DNA of 33,278 bases, from the NCBI GenBank assembly GCA_913055785.1, contig CAJXLJ010000032.1:1-33278 (forward strand). Reading direction: 5' to 3'. The stretch comes from an uncultured Parvularculaceae bacterium (GTDB lineage Bacteria; Pseudomonadota; Alphaproteobacteria; Caulobacterales; Parvularculaceae). The notes below the pieces were generated by a model, which saw only the letters and a program-made list of their open reading frames with translations, was not told the DNA's origin and did not search any database. Positions 16,813 through 23,833 of this stretch are shown piece after piece. Position 1 is the first letter of the stretch. Each line of letters begins with the position of its first letter. A program made the position numbers and the translations under genes.

Positions 16813-18213
16813 ATGAGCGGCGACGCAGAACGGCAAAATGCAGGCAAGGGTCTCGGGCTGATCGGTCTTGTGGTCGGTCTTCTGACCGGCGCGGCCGTTT
16901 ACGGGATTGTGGAATTCTGGCTCGACGACAATGACGACGCGCCGCTCCCCTACGCCGTCCTGTTTTTCACCGTCACCGCCTCGGCGGCGTTTTTGCTGCT
17001 TTCCGAGCGGACCATGATCCTGAGGGCGGCGCTCGGCGCGCTCGCCATCGCCGCGGTGTTCATTATTCCCGACTATCACATGGCCGGCGTTCTCGGCGAT
17101 GAACACGACAATCTATCTGACTTCCCCGCCCTGTTCTGGCTCTTCGCGAGCCGCGGGCTCGTCGCCTATCTGCTCGTCACGCTTCTCAAGTCGTCGCTGG
17201 AGGACGGCGCGCCGCCCCCCTATCGGACGGTTTTCTTCCACGGCCTCACCCTGCCGCCGATCGCCGCCGGCGCCGGGGTCATCGCGGTGCTGGCGCTTAT
17301 TCTCCTGTTCGTCTGGGCGCGGCTGATGAAGGAAATGGACGTCGCGTTTTTCAACAGGCTGTTTCAGGAACCGTGGTTCATCCTGCCTTTCCTCGGCGCA
17401 GTCGGCGGTCTCTCGATCTCGCTGATGCGCGCGCAGAACGCGGCGCTGGGCGGCATACGCTCCATCCTGCTTCTTGTGTGCCGCATCCTGATGCCGATCG
17501 CCGCCGCGCTCACCGTCACCTTTCTGTTGCTCCTCGTGACAAAAGGCGTCGGCGTAGTTTTCGAACGCACCTTCACGCCGGCGGGTCTGCTGATCGCGCT
17601 CGCGATCATCGGCATGCTGCTTTTGAACGGCGTCTATCAGAACGGCGAAGGCGCGCCGCCATCCCCGTGGCTGCGGCTCTCTGCGGTGATCACCCTGATC
17701 GGCTTCCCGGTTTATGCAGGCCTTGCGCTCTACGCCTTCTGGCTGCGGATTGAAGACTACGGGCTGACGCCCGCGCGCATCGCCGGGCTCACGGTCAACG
17801 GGCTTGTCGCCGCCTATTCCATCGTCTGCCTTGCGGGACTGCTGACCGAGGCGAACTGGAACGCGAAGAGATGGATGCCGGTCGTCGCGCCGCTCAATAC
17901 GGCGTTCGCCCTGCTCTGGATTGTCGTCCTGATCGCGATTGCAACCCCGTTCTTCAACCCGTGGGCGATGAGCGCGAACAGTCAGTATCGATTGCTGGCG
18001 GACGGAAAGATCGCGGCGAAGGATTTCGATTTCGCCTATCTGCGCTTCCAGCTCGGGCGGTATGGGGAAAAGACCCTCGACGATCTCGCCTCCTTGAGCG
18101 ATCACCCCGAAGCGCAGGCGATCCGGGACGGCGTTGCGCGCGCGCGCGCGGCGAAATCCCGCTGGGATTACGAGCATCCAGAAACGCCGCCGCCGCTCAG
18201 CGGCGAACAATAG
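16813..18213 (+). CDS. Polytopic membrane protein, DUF4153-like
   Basis: I start this at the ATG at 16813, which has TGAGGGG upstream; an in-frame ATG at 16768 lacks one. The 466-residue protein has about eleven hydrophobic segments starting at residue 14 (GLGLIGLVVGLLTGAAVYGI). It also has a soluble C-terminal tail (about 395-466) with SQYRLLADGKIAAKDFDFAY and a hydrophilic end rich in Ala, Arg and Pro. This layout resembles DUF4153 membrane proteins, whose function is unknown. The last 69 coding bases before the terminal codons are duplicated about 1 kb downstream. The gene remains intact and ends with a TAG. Confidence 0.72.
   Translation: MSGDAERQNAGKGLGLIGLVVGLLTGAAVYGIVEFWLDDNDDAPLPYAVLFFTVTASAAFLLLSERTMILRAALGALAIAAVFIIPDYHMAGVLGDEHDNLSDFPALFWLFASRGLVAYLLVTLLKSSLEDGAPPPYRTVFFHGLTLPPIAAGAGVIAVLALILLFVWARLMKEMDVAFFNRLFQEPWFILPFLGAVGGLSISLMRAQNAALGGIRSILLLVCRILMPIAAALTVTFLLLLVTKGVGVVFERTFTPAGLLIALAIIGMLLLNGVYQNGEGAPPSPWLRLSAVITLIGFPVYAGLALYAFWLRIEDYGLTPARIAGLTVNGLVAAYSIVCLAGLLTEANWNAKRWMPVVAPLNTAFALLWIVVLIAIATPFFNPWAMSANSQYRLLADGKIAAKDFDFAYLRFQLGRYGEKTLDDLASLSDHPEAQAIRDGVARARAAKSRWDYEHPETPPPLSGEQ
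18138..18206 (+). repeat. Direct repeat, copy 1 (3' end of the DUF4153-like gene)
   Basis: These 69 bases are identical to 19115-19183, an offset of 977. They start in an alternating GC run and encode the C-terminal residues ARAAKSRWDYEHPETPPPLS plus the first codons around them. After the repeat the two copies diverge: GAA CAA TAG here, against GAT TTA CAA TAA in the downstream copy. Together the repeats bracket the lipoprotein gene. Confidence 0.95.
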
Positions 18214-18322
18214 GCTAGCGCTGGAAAATTCACGCCGGAGCGGATAAAACCTCCGCACGAACATCGCTACATCGAACGGGCTGGCGCCATACTTTGCGGG
18301 GGCGAAGACGGGAGAGACCTCT

Positions 18323-19114
18323 GTGCGATTACTATTCTGTTCAATTCTTTTCGTTTTGACCGCTGTCGGCTGCGAAACGTCTATCCAGACAACGTCCGGC
18401 CAGGAATATCTGGATAGAAGCGTCGCCCTCGATGCAAACGACTTCACGGCAAGCGAGGAATTTCAACGCGCTGCGGCGGTTGAGCCCTTATTGACTTTTC
18501 CCGCGCGAATTGGCGTCGCGCGTCTGGAAAACGGTCAGCTAACCGATATTCCAGCCGCTGAAATAGACGAATGGGAGCAAGCGCTGGCCCCAATTGCGGC
18601 TGACTATGGCGAATTTGTTCCCGTCAACCTGTTCATCGCCGATCTGGTTGCGCCAGGCGGGAACGCCAGCCGGACGGCGTATGGCCGGTATCGCGCCGAG
18701 TTGCGCCAGAATGCGATCAGGAAGATCCGCCTCGGCGCCGCCCGTCAGCATCTGGACGCGGTGATCGTTTATGAATCCTACGCCGCCTCTGACTCAAAGA
18801 AGACACAACTCGCTCTGGCCGATCTGACGCTGATCGGCGCCTATCTAACGCCCAGCCGCAAGATCAACGCAACAGGCGCAGCGGCCGCGCTGCTTTTCGA
18901 TGTCCGCAATGGGTACCCCTATGGCGCGACGACGGTATCCGTTGAAGACGACAAACGCTCGACAGCATTTTCCGAGAACGACACGAAAACCTCGCTTGAA
19001 GACCTTGTAAAAGCTCAAGCGGTCGCCAAGCTCGCCGGAGAGATTGCCACAGACATGCTGCCCAGACTGAAAACAGAGTTGGCGGCGCCCGAGGCGCCTC
19101 CTGCTGGCGGCTAG
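18323..19114 (+). CDS. Predicted lipoprotein of unknown function, inside repeat-flanked insert
   Basis: The start is the GTG at 18323, with GGGAGAG upstream. The 263-residue product begins MRLLFCSILFVLTAVGCETS, a lipoprotein signal with the lipidated Cys at 17. Ser at +3 and Glu at +2 do not suggest inner-membrane retention, so an outer-membrane location is likely. The mature protein is soluble and mixed alpha/beta in character, with GYPYGATTVSVEDD near 207-220 and a C-terminal Pro/Ala tail. I do not recognise a named family. Base composition is visibly richer in A and T than in neighbouring genes. The stop codon touches repeat copy 2 directly. Acquisition by transfer or recombination is inferred from the repeats. 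Confidence 0.82.
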   Translation: MRLLFCSILFVLTAVGCETSIQTTSGQEYLDRSVALDANDFTASEEFQRAAAVEPLLTFPARIGVARLENGQLTDIPAAEIDEWEQALAPIAADYGEFVPVNLFIADLVAPGGNASRTAYGRYRAELRQNAIRKIRLGAARQHLDAVIVYESYAASDSKKTQLALADLTLIGAYLTPSRKINATGAAAALLFDVRNGYPYGATTVSVEDDKRSTAFSENDTKTSLEDLVKAQAVAKLAGEIATDMLPRLKTELAAPEAPPAGG

Positions 19115-19193
19115 GCGCGCGCGCGCGGCGAAATCCCGCTGGGATTACGAGCATCCAGAAACGCCGCCGCCGCTCAGCGGCGATTTACAATAA
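19115..19193 (+). pseudogene. Stranded 3' fragment of the DUF4153-like gene (direct repeat copy 2)
   Basis: Bases 19115-19183 repeat 18138-18206 exactly. Read in the same frame they encode the same C-terminal peptide and then GAT TTA CAA TAA, a different but in-frame ending. The TAA lies four bases before the convergent regulator stop, matching the tight convergent spacing seen elsewhere in this window. The simplest reading is that this fragment is the original gene end, displaced when the lipoprotein cassette entered. Confidence 0.8.
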
Positions 19194-19197
19194 AGGT

Positions 19198-19434
19198 CTA
19201 ATCGTCCTTTTTCAGCGGCTGCACCTTGCGGTGCGGACCGTTGTAATCGGCGACCCCTTCGGAGAGGGCGTAACAGGCGAGCCGCACCGCACGGGGGATC
19301 GTCACCTTTTCCCCATCCCGCTCGCCTTTTTCATAGTACTGGATCATGCGGCGCTTGAGACCGAGGAGATGCGCCGCGTCTTTCTGGGACAGACTGAGCG
19401 CCTTCCGCCACTTCCTGAAATCGTTCGGTTCCAT
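19198..19434 (-). CDS. Small Xre-type helix-turn-helix regulator
   Basis: The product is 78 residues from the ATG at 19434 (MEPNDFRKWRKALSLS), preceded by GGGGA at a good distance. A longer Arg-rich in-frame extension has no such support. Residues about 5-32 form a Cro/C1-type helix-turn-helix (FRKWRKALSLSQKDAAHLLG, then MIQYYEKG). This is followed by a basic segment and a short C-terminal tail ending in KKDD. It is probably a DNA-binding transcription factor; its target is not evident. It is divergent from the tmRNA gene and shares its upstream region. Confidence 0.83.
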   Translation of the reverse strand: MEPNDFRKWRKALSLSQKDAAHLLGLKRRMIQYYEKGERDGEKVTIPRAVRLACYALSEGVADYNGPHRKVQPLKKDD

Positions 19435-19552
19435 TTTCGTCCCCGCCCCCCGGAGCCGGCGCCGCGCAGTTGGCGTCGCTGAGCGCACTTAATGCATGGA
19501 TGTAACAAATTCTTGACACTTCGGGCTTTTTTGCAGTGCGGGCGGACAAGAC

Positions 19553-19581
19553 TTCAAATATTTATCCCAATCGCCTATATG
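19553..19581 (+). promoter_or_regulatory. Candidate promoter of the tmRNA gene
   Basis: TTCAAA (19553-19558) and TATATG (19576-19581) are separated by 17 bases. They place a transcription start near 19586-19588, exactly where the folded part of the acceptor piece begins. A perfect TTGACA further upstream (19513-19518) has no matching -10 box at the right distance. Confidence 0.5.
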
Positions 19582-19585
19582 TAGT

Positions 19586-19945
19586 GGGCCCGTTTCGGCG
19601 GGCTATGGCGATAAATGACGCGTGTAATAACCGTATCGGACCCGGGGGCGGTACCCGGCGGCTCCACCAAACCCCCTCCTGCCCTGCCGGCTCGGGAGGC
19701 TTTGACGGGGCCGAAATAGGATCGACGAGCGTCTAAAGACGATGTTTTCGCCCGGTTGGCCTCCGTTATTTGGCCAAACTGAATAGTTGCTAACGACAAC
19801 CATTCGGAAGAGTTCGCCCTCGCCGCGTAAGCGGTGCGAGCAACTCGCATTTAAAGTCCTAGCCCCTTTCCAAGGCTAGGCGGGGTTTCGGGAGCACCTG
19901 GCAACAGAAGCTCCCACCTTTCCTCGTTTTCGTGCTCCCGAAGCC
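19586..19945 (+). ncRNA. ssrA: Two-piece (circularly permuted) tmRNA
   Basis: tmRNA rescues stalled ribosomes and adds a degradation tag. The gene is permuted as in other Alphaproteobacteria: the acceptor piece comes first and ends in CGGCTCCACCA (19659-19669). A spacer (19670-19706) is removed, and the coding piece starts GGGGCCG at 19707. CGGCTCC and GGGGCCG pair to form the seven-base-pair acceptor stem, and GACGC near 19617 pairs with GCGTC near 19730 as part of helix P2. The T-arm lies around 19640-19660. The tag frame sits at 19789-19830. Downstream, an eleven-base-pair helix (19887-19897 with 19932-19942) encloses a nested stem and likely pseudoknot. Both outer ends are estimated from structure. 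Confidence 0.93.
19789..19830 (+). other. tmRNA tag reading frame
   Basis: The resume codon GCT at 19789 begins ANDNHSEEFALAA followed by TAA (19828-19830). With the alanine carried by the tmRNA the tag is AANDNHSEEFALAA, closely resembling the Caulobacter tag (AANDNFAEEFAVAA as I recall it). The terminal LAA is the ClpX recognition end, and the AANDN start is the part SspB proteins bind. Confidence 0.95.
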
Positions 19946-19952
19946 GTCATTT

Positions 19953-20002
19953 GCGGGCCTTCGCCCGCGGGCCGGCGCCTGGCGCCAGAAGCCGGGATTT
20001 TT
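19953..20002 (+). terminator. Terminator of the tmRNA gene
   Basis: Two stems follow the coding piece: GCGGGC-CTTC-GCCCGC (19953-19968), and CCGGC (19972-19976) pairing with GCCGG (19991-19995) around a GC-rich loop. They run into TTTTT at 19998-20002. This is a good factor-independent terminator and separates the tmRNA from sspB. Confidence 0.7.
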
Positions 20003-20097
20003 CTTGTTCAGCCAATGATATTGCCCGTTGAGAGTTATGGCGCTCCGCCGTCCGGGCGGCTAAAAGACAGTTATGTGAAGAATGCGGGCGGCGCGCG

Positions 20098-20595
20098 GTG
20101 AGAGACGATATCGAACTCGATTACGACTATCTGATGCAGAAGGCCCTGCGCCGGATGATGTATGACGTGCTGACGCTGGTGGCCAATATCGGCGACGCGC
20201 CCGGCGAGCATCATTTCTATATCGAGTTCCTGACGCACGCGCCCGGCGTCCAGATCCCCGACCATCTCAAGGAAGAATATCCAGAGCGCATGACCATCGT
20301 CATGCAGCACCAGTTTCATGAACTGACGGTCGATGACCGGAAATTCGCGGTCACCCTCTGGTTCAAGGGCAAGGAAGCCCGGCTCGAGATCCCGTTCGCG
20401 GCGGTCACCAGCTTCGCCGATCCGAGCGTGCAGTTCCGCCTCCGCTTCGAGCCGGCGAACGCCCCCGCCGCCGCGGACGATGAAACGCCCGCCGAACCGG
20501 ACGCGCCGGAAGCCGACACGGAACCGGAACAGCCCGCTGAAAAAAATCAGGACGGCGCGGATATCGTCAGCCTCGACTCCTTCCGCAAGAAATAA
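20098..20595 (+). CDS. sspB: SspB-family ClpXP adaptor (alphaproteobacterial type)
   Basis: SspB tethers proteins carrying the tmRNA tag to ClpX and speeds their degradation. The 165-residue product starts at a GTG at 20098 and opens RDDIELDYDYLMQKALRRMM. The core domain (about 10-120) contains PGEHHFYIEFLTHAPGVQIP and VTLWFKGKEARLEIPF, typical of the alphaproteobacterial SspB/DUF1321 family. A flexible acidic Ala/Pro/Glu linker follows. The conserved tail DIVSLDSFRKK is the likely ClpX-binding module. The ribosome-binding site is weak, and the in-frame choices upstream end in stop codons. The position just downstream of ssrA makes functional sense. Confidence 0.93.
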   Translation: MRDDIELDYDYLMQKALRRMMYDVLTLVANIGDAPGEHHFYIEFLTHAPGVQIPDHLKEEYPERMTIVMQHQFHELTVDDRKFAVTLWFKGKEARLEIPFAAVTSFADPSVQFRLRFEPANAPAAADDETPAEPDAPEADTEPEQPAEKNQDGADIVSLDSFRKK

Positions 20596-20660
20596 GCCCC
20601 ACGGCTTTCCGGGCGCTTTCAACAAACATCGATTTTGGCGGTTTCCGACCGCATGAAGCC

Positions 20661-20689
20661 GTGATAATCCGGCGCCCAATTCCTATATA
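20661..20689 (+). promoter_or_regulatory. Candidate promoter of fumC
   Basis: GTGATA (20661-20666) and TATATA (20684-20689) are separated by 17 bases and lie 24 bases upstream of the fumC ATG. Matches to the housekeeping consensus are 4/6 and 5/6. Sequence inference only. Confidence 0.42.
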
Positions 20690-20713
20690 CAGATTGTAAG
20701 CAGAGGCGCGCCC

Positions 20714-22105
20714 ATGACCGACACCCGCATCGAATCCGACAGTTTCGGCGAGCTCAAGGTTCCGGCGGACAAATATTACGGCGCCCAGTCGGCGCGCTCG
20801 CTGATCAATTTCCCCATTGGGACCGAGACGATGCCCGCGCCGCTGATCCGCGCCCTTGGCGTCGTCAAGCTTTGCGCGGCGCGCGCCAATATGGCGCTCG
20901 ACAATATCGATCCGAAACTCGGCGAGGCGATCGCGCAGGCGGCGGGCGAAGTCGCCGAAGGCAAACTCAACGATCATTTTCCGCTGTCGGTATGGCAGAC
21001 CGGCTCCGGCACCCAGTCCAACATGAACGCCAACGAAGTGATCGCCAATCGCGCCATTGAACTTCTCGGCGGCGAAATCGGCTCGAAGTCGCCAGTTCAT
21101 CCGAACGATCATGTGAACCGCAGCCAGTCCTCAAACGACACCTTCCCGACCGCGATGCACATCGCCGCCGCCGAAGAGATCGCGCACCGGCTTCTCCCGG
21201 CGCTGCAATTCTTACGCAATGCACTGAACGACAAGGCAGGCGCCTTCAAGGACATCATCAAGATCGGCCGCACGCATTTGCAGGACGCGACGCCGTTGAC
21301 GCTCGGTCAGGAATTTTCCGGTTATGTGCAGATGGTCGCGAACGGGATCGAGCGCGCCGAAGGCGTTCTCCCGCGGCTATACGCGCTGGCGCAGGGCGGC
21401 ACCGCCGTCGGCACCGGCATCAATGCGAAAGTCGGTTTTGCGGAGAAGTTCGCCGAGGAAGCCGCAGCCTACACGAAACTCCCTTTCGTGACCGCCCCCA
21501 ACAAGTTCGAGGCGCTTGGAACCCATGACGGTATGGTCGAAGCCCATGGCGCGCTCAACGAGATCGCGGTGAGCCTTTTCAAGATCGCCAACGACATTCG
21601 GCTGTTGGGCTCCGGGCCCCGTTCCGGCCTCGGCGAGATTTCGCTACCGGAAAACGAGCCCGGCTCCTCGATCATGCCGGGCAAGGTCAACCCGACCCAG
21701 TGCGAGGCGATGACCATGGTCTGCGCGCAGGTGATGGGCAACAACGCAACGGTGAGCTTCGCCGGCAGCCAGGGCCATTTCGAGCTCAACGTCTTCAAGC
21801 CGGTGATCGCCTACAATGTCCTGCAATCGATCCGGCTGCTGGCCGACGCCGCTCAGTCCTTCACCGACAAATGCGTCGCCGGGATCGAAGCGAACGAAGA
21901 ACGCATCCAGGACCTGATGGGACGCTCGCTGATGCTGGTGACGGCGCTGGCGCCGGAAATCGGCTACGACAACGCAACCAAGATCGCCAAGACGGCGCAC
22001 AAGAATGGGACAACCCTCCGCGAGGAAGCGGTGAAGCTCGGTTTCGTAACGGAAGAAGAGTATGACCGGATCGTGCGCCCTGAAAAAATGGTGACGCCGC
22101 AATAA
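20714..22105 (+). CDS. fumC: Fumarate hydratase, class II
   Basis: FumC interconverts fumarate and malate in the citric acid cycle without an Fe-S cluster. The product is 463 residues, normal for the family. Signatures are GSGTQSNMN at 98-106, [10 protein letters not shown] at 185-194 with the catalytic-region His188, and the flexible loop [16 protein letters not shown] starting at 317, which holds the catalytic Ser. The start [20 protein letters not shown] is canonical. It has its own candidate promoter. The following gap (22106-22228) holds only small hairpins such as GGCGT-GGTTA-ACGCC (22126-22140), without a U-run. Confidence 0.97.
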   Translation: MTDTRIESDSFGELKVPADKYYGAQSARSLINFPIGTETMPAPLIRALGVVKLCAARANMALDNIDPKLGEAIAQAAGEVAEGKLNDHFPLSVWQTGSGTQSNMNANEVIANRAIELLGGEIGSKSPVHPNDHVNRSQSSNDTFPTAMHIAAAEEIAHRLLPALQFLRNALNDKAGAFKDIIKIGRTHLQDATPLTLGQEFSGYVQMVANGIERAEGVLPRLYALAQGGTAVGTGINAKVGFAEKFAEEAAAYTKLPFVTAPNKFEALGTHDGMVEAHGALNEIAVSLFKIANDIRLLGSGPRSGLGEISLPENEPGSSIMPGKVNPTQCEAMTMVCAQVMGNNATVSFAGSQGHFELNVFKPVIAYNVLQSIRLLADAAQSFTDKCVAGIEANEERIQDLMGRSLMLVTALAPEIGYDNATKIAKTAHKNGTTLREEAVKLGFVTEEEYDRIVRPEKMVTPQ

Positions 22106-22228
22106 GGCGAAGCGTTTCAAGCCGCGGCGTGGTTAACGCCAAGCCCGCCGCCCCGCATGGACCGCTTCTTGCTTCATCAGGGCAGGCGCGAAAGCGCGTT
22201 TGCGGTTACACTTTTGAGGATAGGTCAC

Positions 22229-22450
22229 ATGGCGGACAACAAACCTTCCGACAGCCAGCTCCGGCTCCTGCTCGCGCAATTCCTGTTTGCGCATAATGTC
22301 GATATCGAGACGCTCTATAAGGCGCTGGGATCGGACCTTTCGGGCGCCGATTCCGAAGCGGTCTCGCATATGGCCGGCATCATCGACGGCATCGCGCTTG
22401 CGACCTCGAAGATCCGGGCCCACGGCGTCGACAACTGGGCGAAGAATTAA
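22229..22450 (+). CDS. Small protein of unknown function (73 residues)
   Basis: ATG at 22229, preceded by AGGATAGG, gives 73 residues (MADNKPSDSQLRLLLAQFLF). It is soluble and mostly helical in character, with LFAHNVDIETLYKALGSDLS in the middle and no Cys. No domain is recognised. A longer frame from 22157 lacks a ribosome-binding site. A terminator-like hairpin 34 bases after the stop suggests this transcript ends there. The clear ribosome-binding site and conserved-looking codon use make it a likely real gene. Confidence 0.7.
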   Translation: MADNKPSDSQLRLLLAQFLFAHNVDIETLYKALGSDLSGADSEAVSHMAGIIDGIALATSKIRAHGVDNWAKN

Positions 22451-22483
22451 TCAGGCCTTTCCCTTCGGGCTTGATCTTTGGAT

Positions 22484-22527
22484 GCGAACCGGGTTGCTGA
22501 TCTCAAGAGGCAACCGGTTCGCTTTTT
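22484..22527 (+). terminator. Terminator-like hairpin ending at the RHH start codon
   Basis: GCGAACCGGGTTGC (22484-22497) pairs with GGCAACCGGTTCGC (22509-22522), leaving one bulged G, and TTTTT follows at 22523-22527. It has all parts of an intrinsic terminator for the 73-residue gene. The next gene's ATG begins two bases later, which is unusual and may point to attenuation. Confidence 0.75.
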
Positions 22528-22528
22528 C

Positions 22529-22738
22529 ATGCGCAAACGTTCGATCACCCTGAAAGGCCACCGCACCAGCATCGCGCTGGAAGATGCGTTCTGGACGGCG
22601 CTCGAAGCGGCGGCGAATGAGGACGGGCGCTCTCTCGCCGCTCTCATCGCAGAGGTCGACCGGGCGCGTCTTAAAGAGACGCCGCCGCCGGGGCTGGCGT
22701 CAGCCTTGAGGGTTTATGTGCTTCAACGGCTACAATAA
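22529..22738 (+). CDS. Ribbon-helix-helix protein (RHH_4 type)
   Basis: The product is 69 residues from the ATG at 22529. It opens MRKRSITLKGHRTSIALEDA, continues with a helix WTALEAAANEDGRSLAALIA and ends ASALRVYVLQRLQ. This is the pattern of the alphaproteobacterial RHH_4 family, dimeric DNA-binding proteins with a basic first strand. No ribosome-binding site is present because a terminator hairpin and U-run directly precede the ATG. An in-frame TTG at 22478 would put the hairpin inside the coding region. The target is unknown, and self-regulation through the upstream hairpin is possible. The start is the least certain part. Confidence 0.8.
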   Translation: MRKRSITLKGHRTSIALEDAFWTALEAAANEDGRSLAALIAEVDRARLKETPPPGLASALRVYVLQRLQ

Positions 22739-22897
22739 AGTTGCGCTTTTAACCAAAATCGTCATGGGGGGCGCCGAAACCGGCCGCCTCGTTTGGCGCT
22801 GCGTTAAACTGACGAAATTATGCGGCGGACGGCGTTGACCGCACCGCCGGCAATCCTCACACAAAGCATCAAGAGATTAATGCGTGTATACGGATGA
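22739..22897. other. Intergenic region before the ABC transporter genes
   Basis: About 160 bases between the RHH gene and the ABC ATPase gene. No clear terminator, promoter pair or small ORF was found. GTTGACC near 22834 resembles a -35 box but lacks a partner at the right distance. Confidence 0.3.
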
Positions 22898-23833
22898 ATG
22901 ATTGAAATGACCAATAGGTGCGCCGTAAGAACTCAATCCCTTTCGCGCAAATACGGCTCCTTCATCGCTGTCGACGACCTCAATCTCGCTGTGCCGGCCG
23001 GAAGCATATTCGGGTTTCTGGGCCCCAACGGGGCCGGCAAAACAACAACGATCAGAATGCTGCTTGGCCTCATCCGTCCGAACGCTGGTTCGGTCGAGAT
23101 CAACGGCCGGGATCTCGCCGCAGACCGGAAGGACGCGCTGGCCAGCGTCGGCGCGATCGTCGAAACCCCGACCCTCTACGGCAATCTGACGGGCCGGGAG
23201 AATCTGAAATCGGCGGCGTTGCTCATCGATTGTCCCGACAATGACATTGACCGCGTGCTGGAGATCGTGAGCCTCGTCAGGGTCGCCGACAAGCGCGTCA
23301 AGGAATACTCGCTGGGCATGCGCCAGCGGCTGGCGCTCGCCCGCGCGCTTCTCGGTTCGCCGAAACTGTTGATCCTCGACGAGCCGACCAACGGCCTCGA
23401 TCCGTCAGGTATCGCCGACATGCGCACGCTCATTCGCCGCCTGCCGGCGGACTTTGGCGCGACGGTGCTGCTTTCCAGCCATATCCTTGTCGAAGTTGAG
23501 CAGATTGCCGATCATTGCGCGCTGATCAATCACGGCAAAACCCTTTTTCAGGGCCGGCTTGATGATCTTATCGCCGAGGCGAAAGCGACATTGGCGATTC
23601 AATCCGCTGACGCACAGCGTACGATCTCGTTCCTGCAATCAAAAGGCGTCGCGGCGGAAGAAAAGAACGGCTTGGTCGAAGCGCCTTGCGCATTCGATCG
23701 GCGCGAATGCGCGGCGCTGCTGACGGCCATCGTCACTGACGGGCAGGAGATCAGTTATTTCGAATTGAAACGTCCAAGTCTTGAGAATCTTTTCCTGCAA
23801 ATGACTGCGCGAGGCGAAACGAACCCGTCATGA
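22898..23833 (+). CDS. ABC transporter ATP-binding protein (BcrA/lantibiotic-immunity type)
   Basis: This 311-residue ATPase probably drives export of a peptide or hydrophobic compound through the permease encoded next. Walker A is GPNGAGKT (42-49), and the Q-loop region is GAIVETPTLYGNLT. The signature is SLGMRQ (138-143), the variant usual in BcrA-like proteins, and Walker B is LLILDEP (157-163) followed by TNGLDPSGI. The H-loop is LLSSHIL. A C-terminal domain (about 225-311) is typical of drug and antibiotic-peptide exporters. Start ATG at 22898; another in-frame ATG lies nine bases later. Its TGA overlaps the permease ATG. Confidence 0.9.
   Translation: MIEMTNRCAVRTQSLSRKYGSFIAVDDLNLAVPAGSIFGFLGPNGAGKTTTIRMLLGLIRPNAGSVEINGRDLAADRKDALASVGAIVETPTLYGNLTGRENLKSAALLIDCPDNDIDRVLEIVSLVRVADKRVKEYSLGMRQRLALARALLGSPKLLILDEPTNGLDPSGIADMRTLIRRLPADFGATVLLSSHILVEVEQIADHCALINHGKTLFQGRLDDLIAEAKATLAIQSADAQRTISFLQSKGVAAEEKNGLVEAPCAFDRRECAALLTAIVTDGQEISYFELKRPSLENLFLQMTARGETNPS

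Noticed and set aside
17113-18447. Long minus-strand frame (444 residues) across the DUF4153-like gene and repeat
   Set aside because: It is very rich in Arg, Asp and Gln with no domain or ribosome-binding site, and it mirrors the hydrophobic codons of the membrane protein.
19513-19518. Perfect TTGACA upstream of the tmRNA
   Set aside because: No acceptable -10 box lies 16-18 bases downstream; the pair at 19553/19576 fits the RNA start better.
19535-19850. Several short frames across the tmRNA
   Set aside because: The region folds as a tmRNA with tag, acceptor stem and CCA; the frames are incidental.
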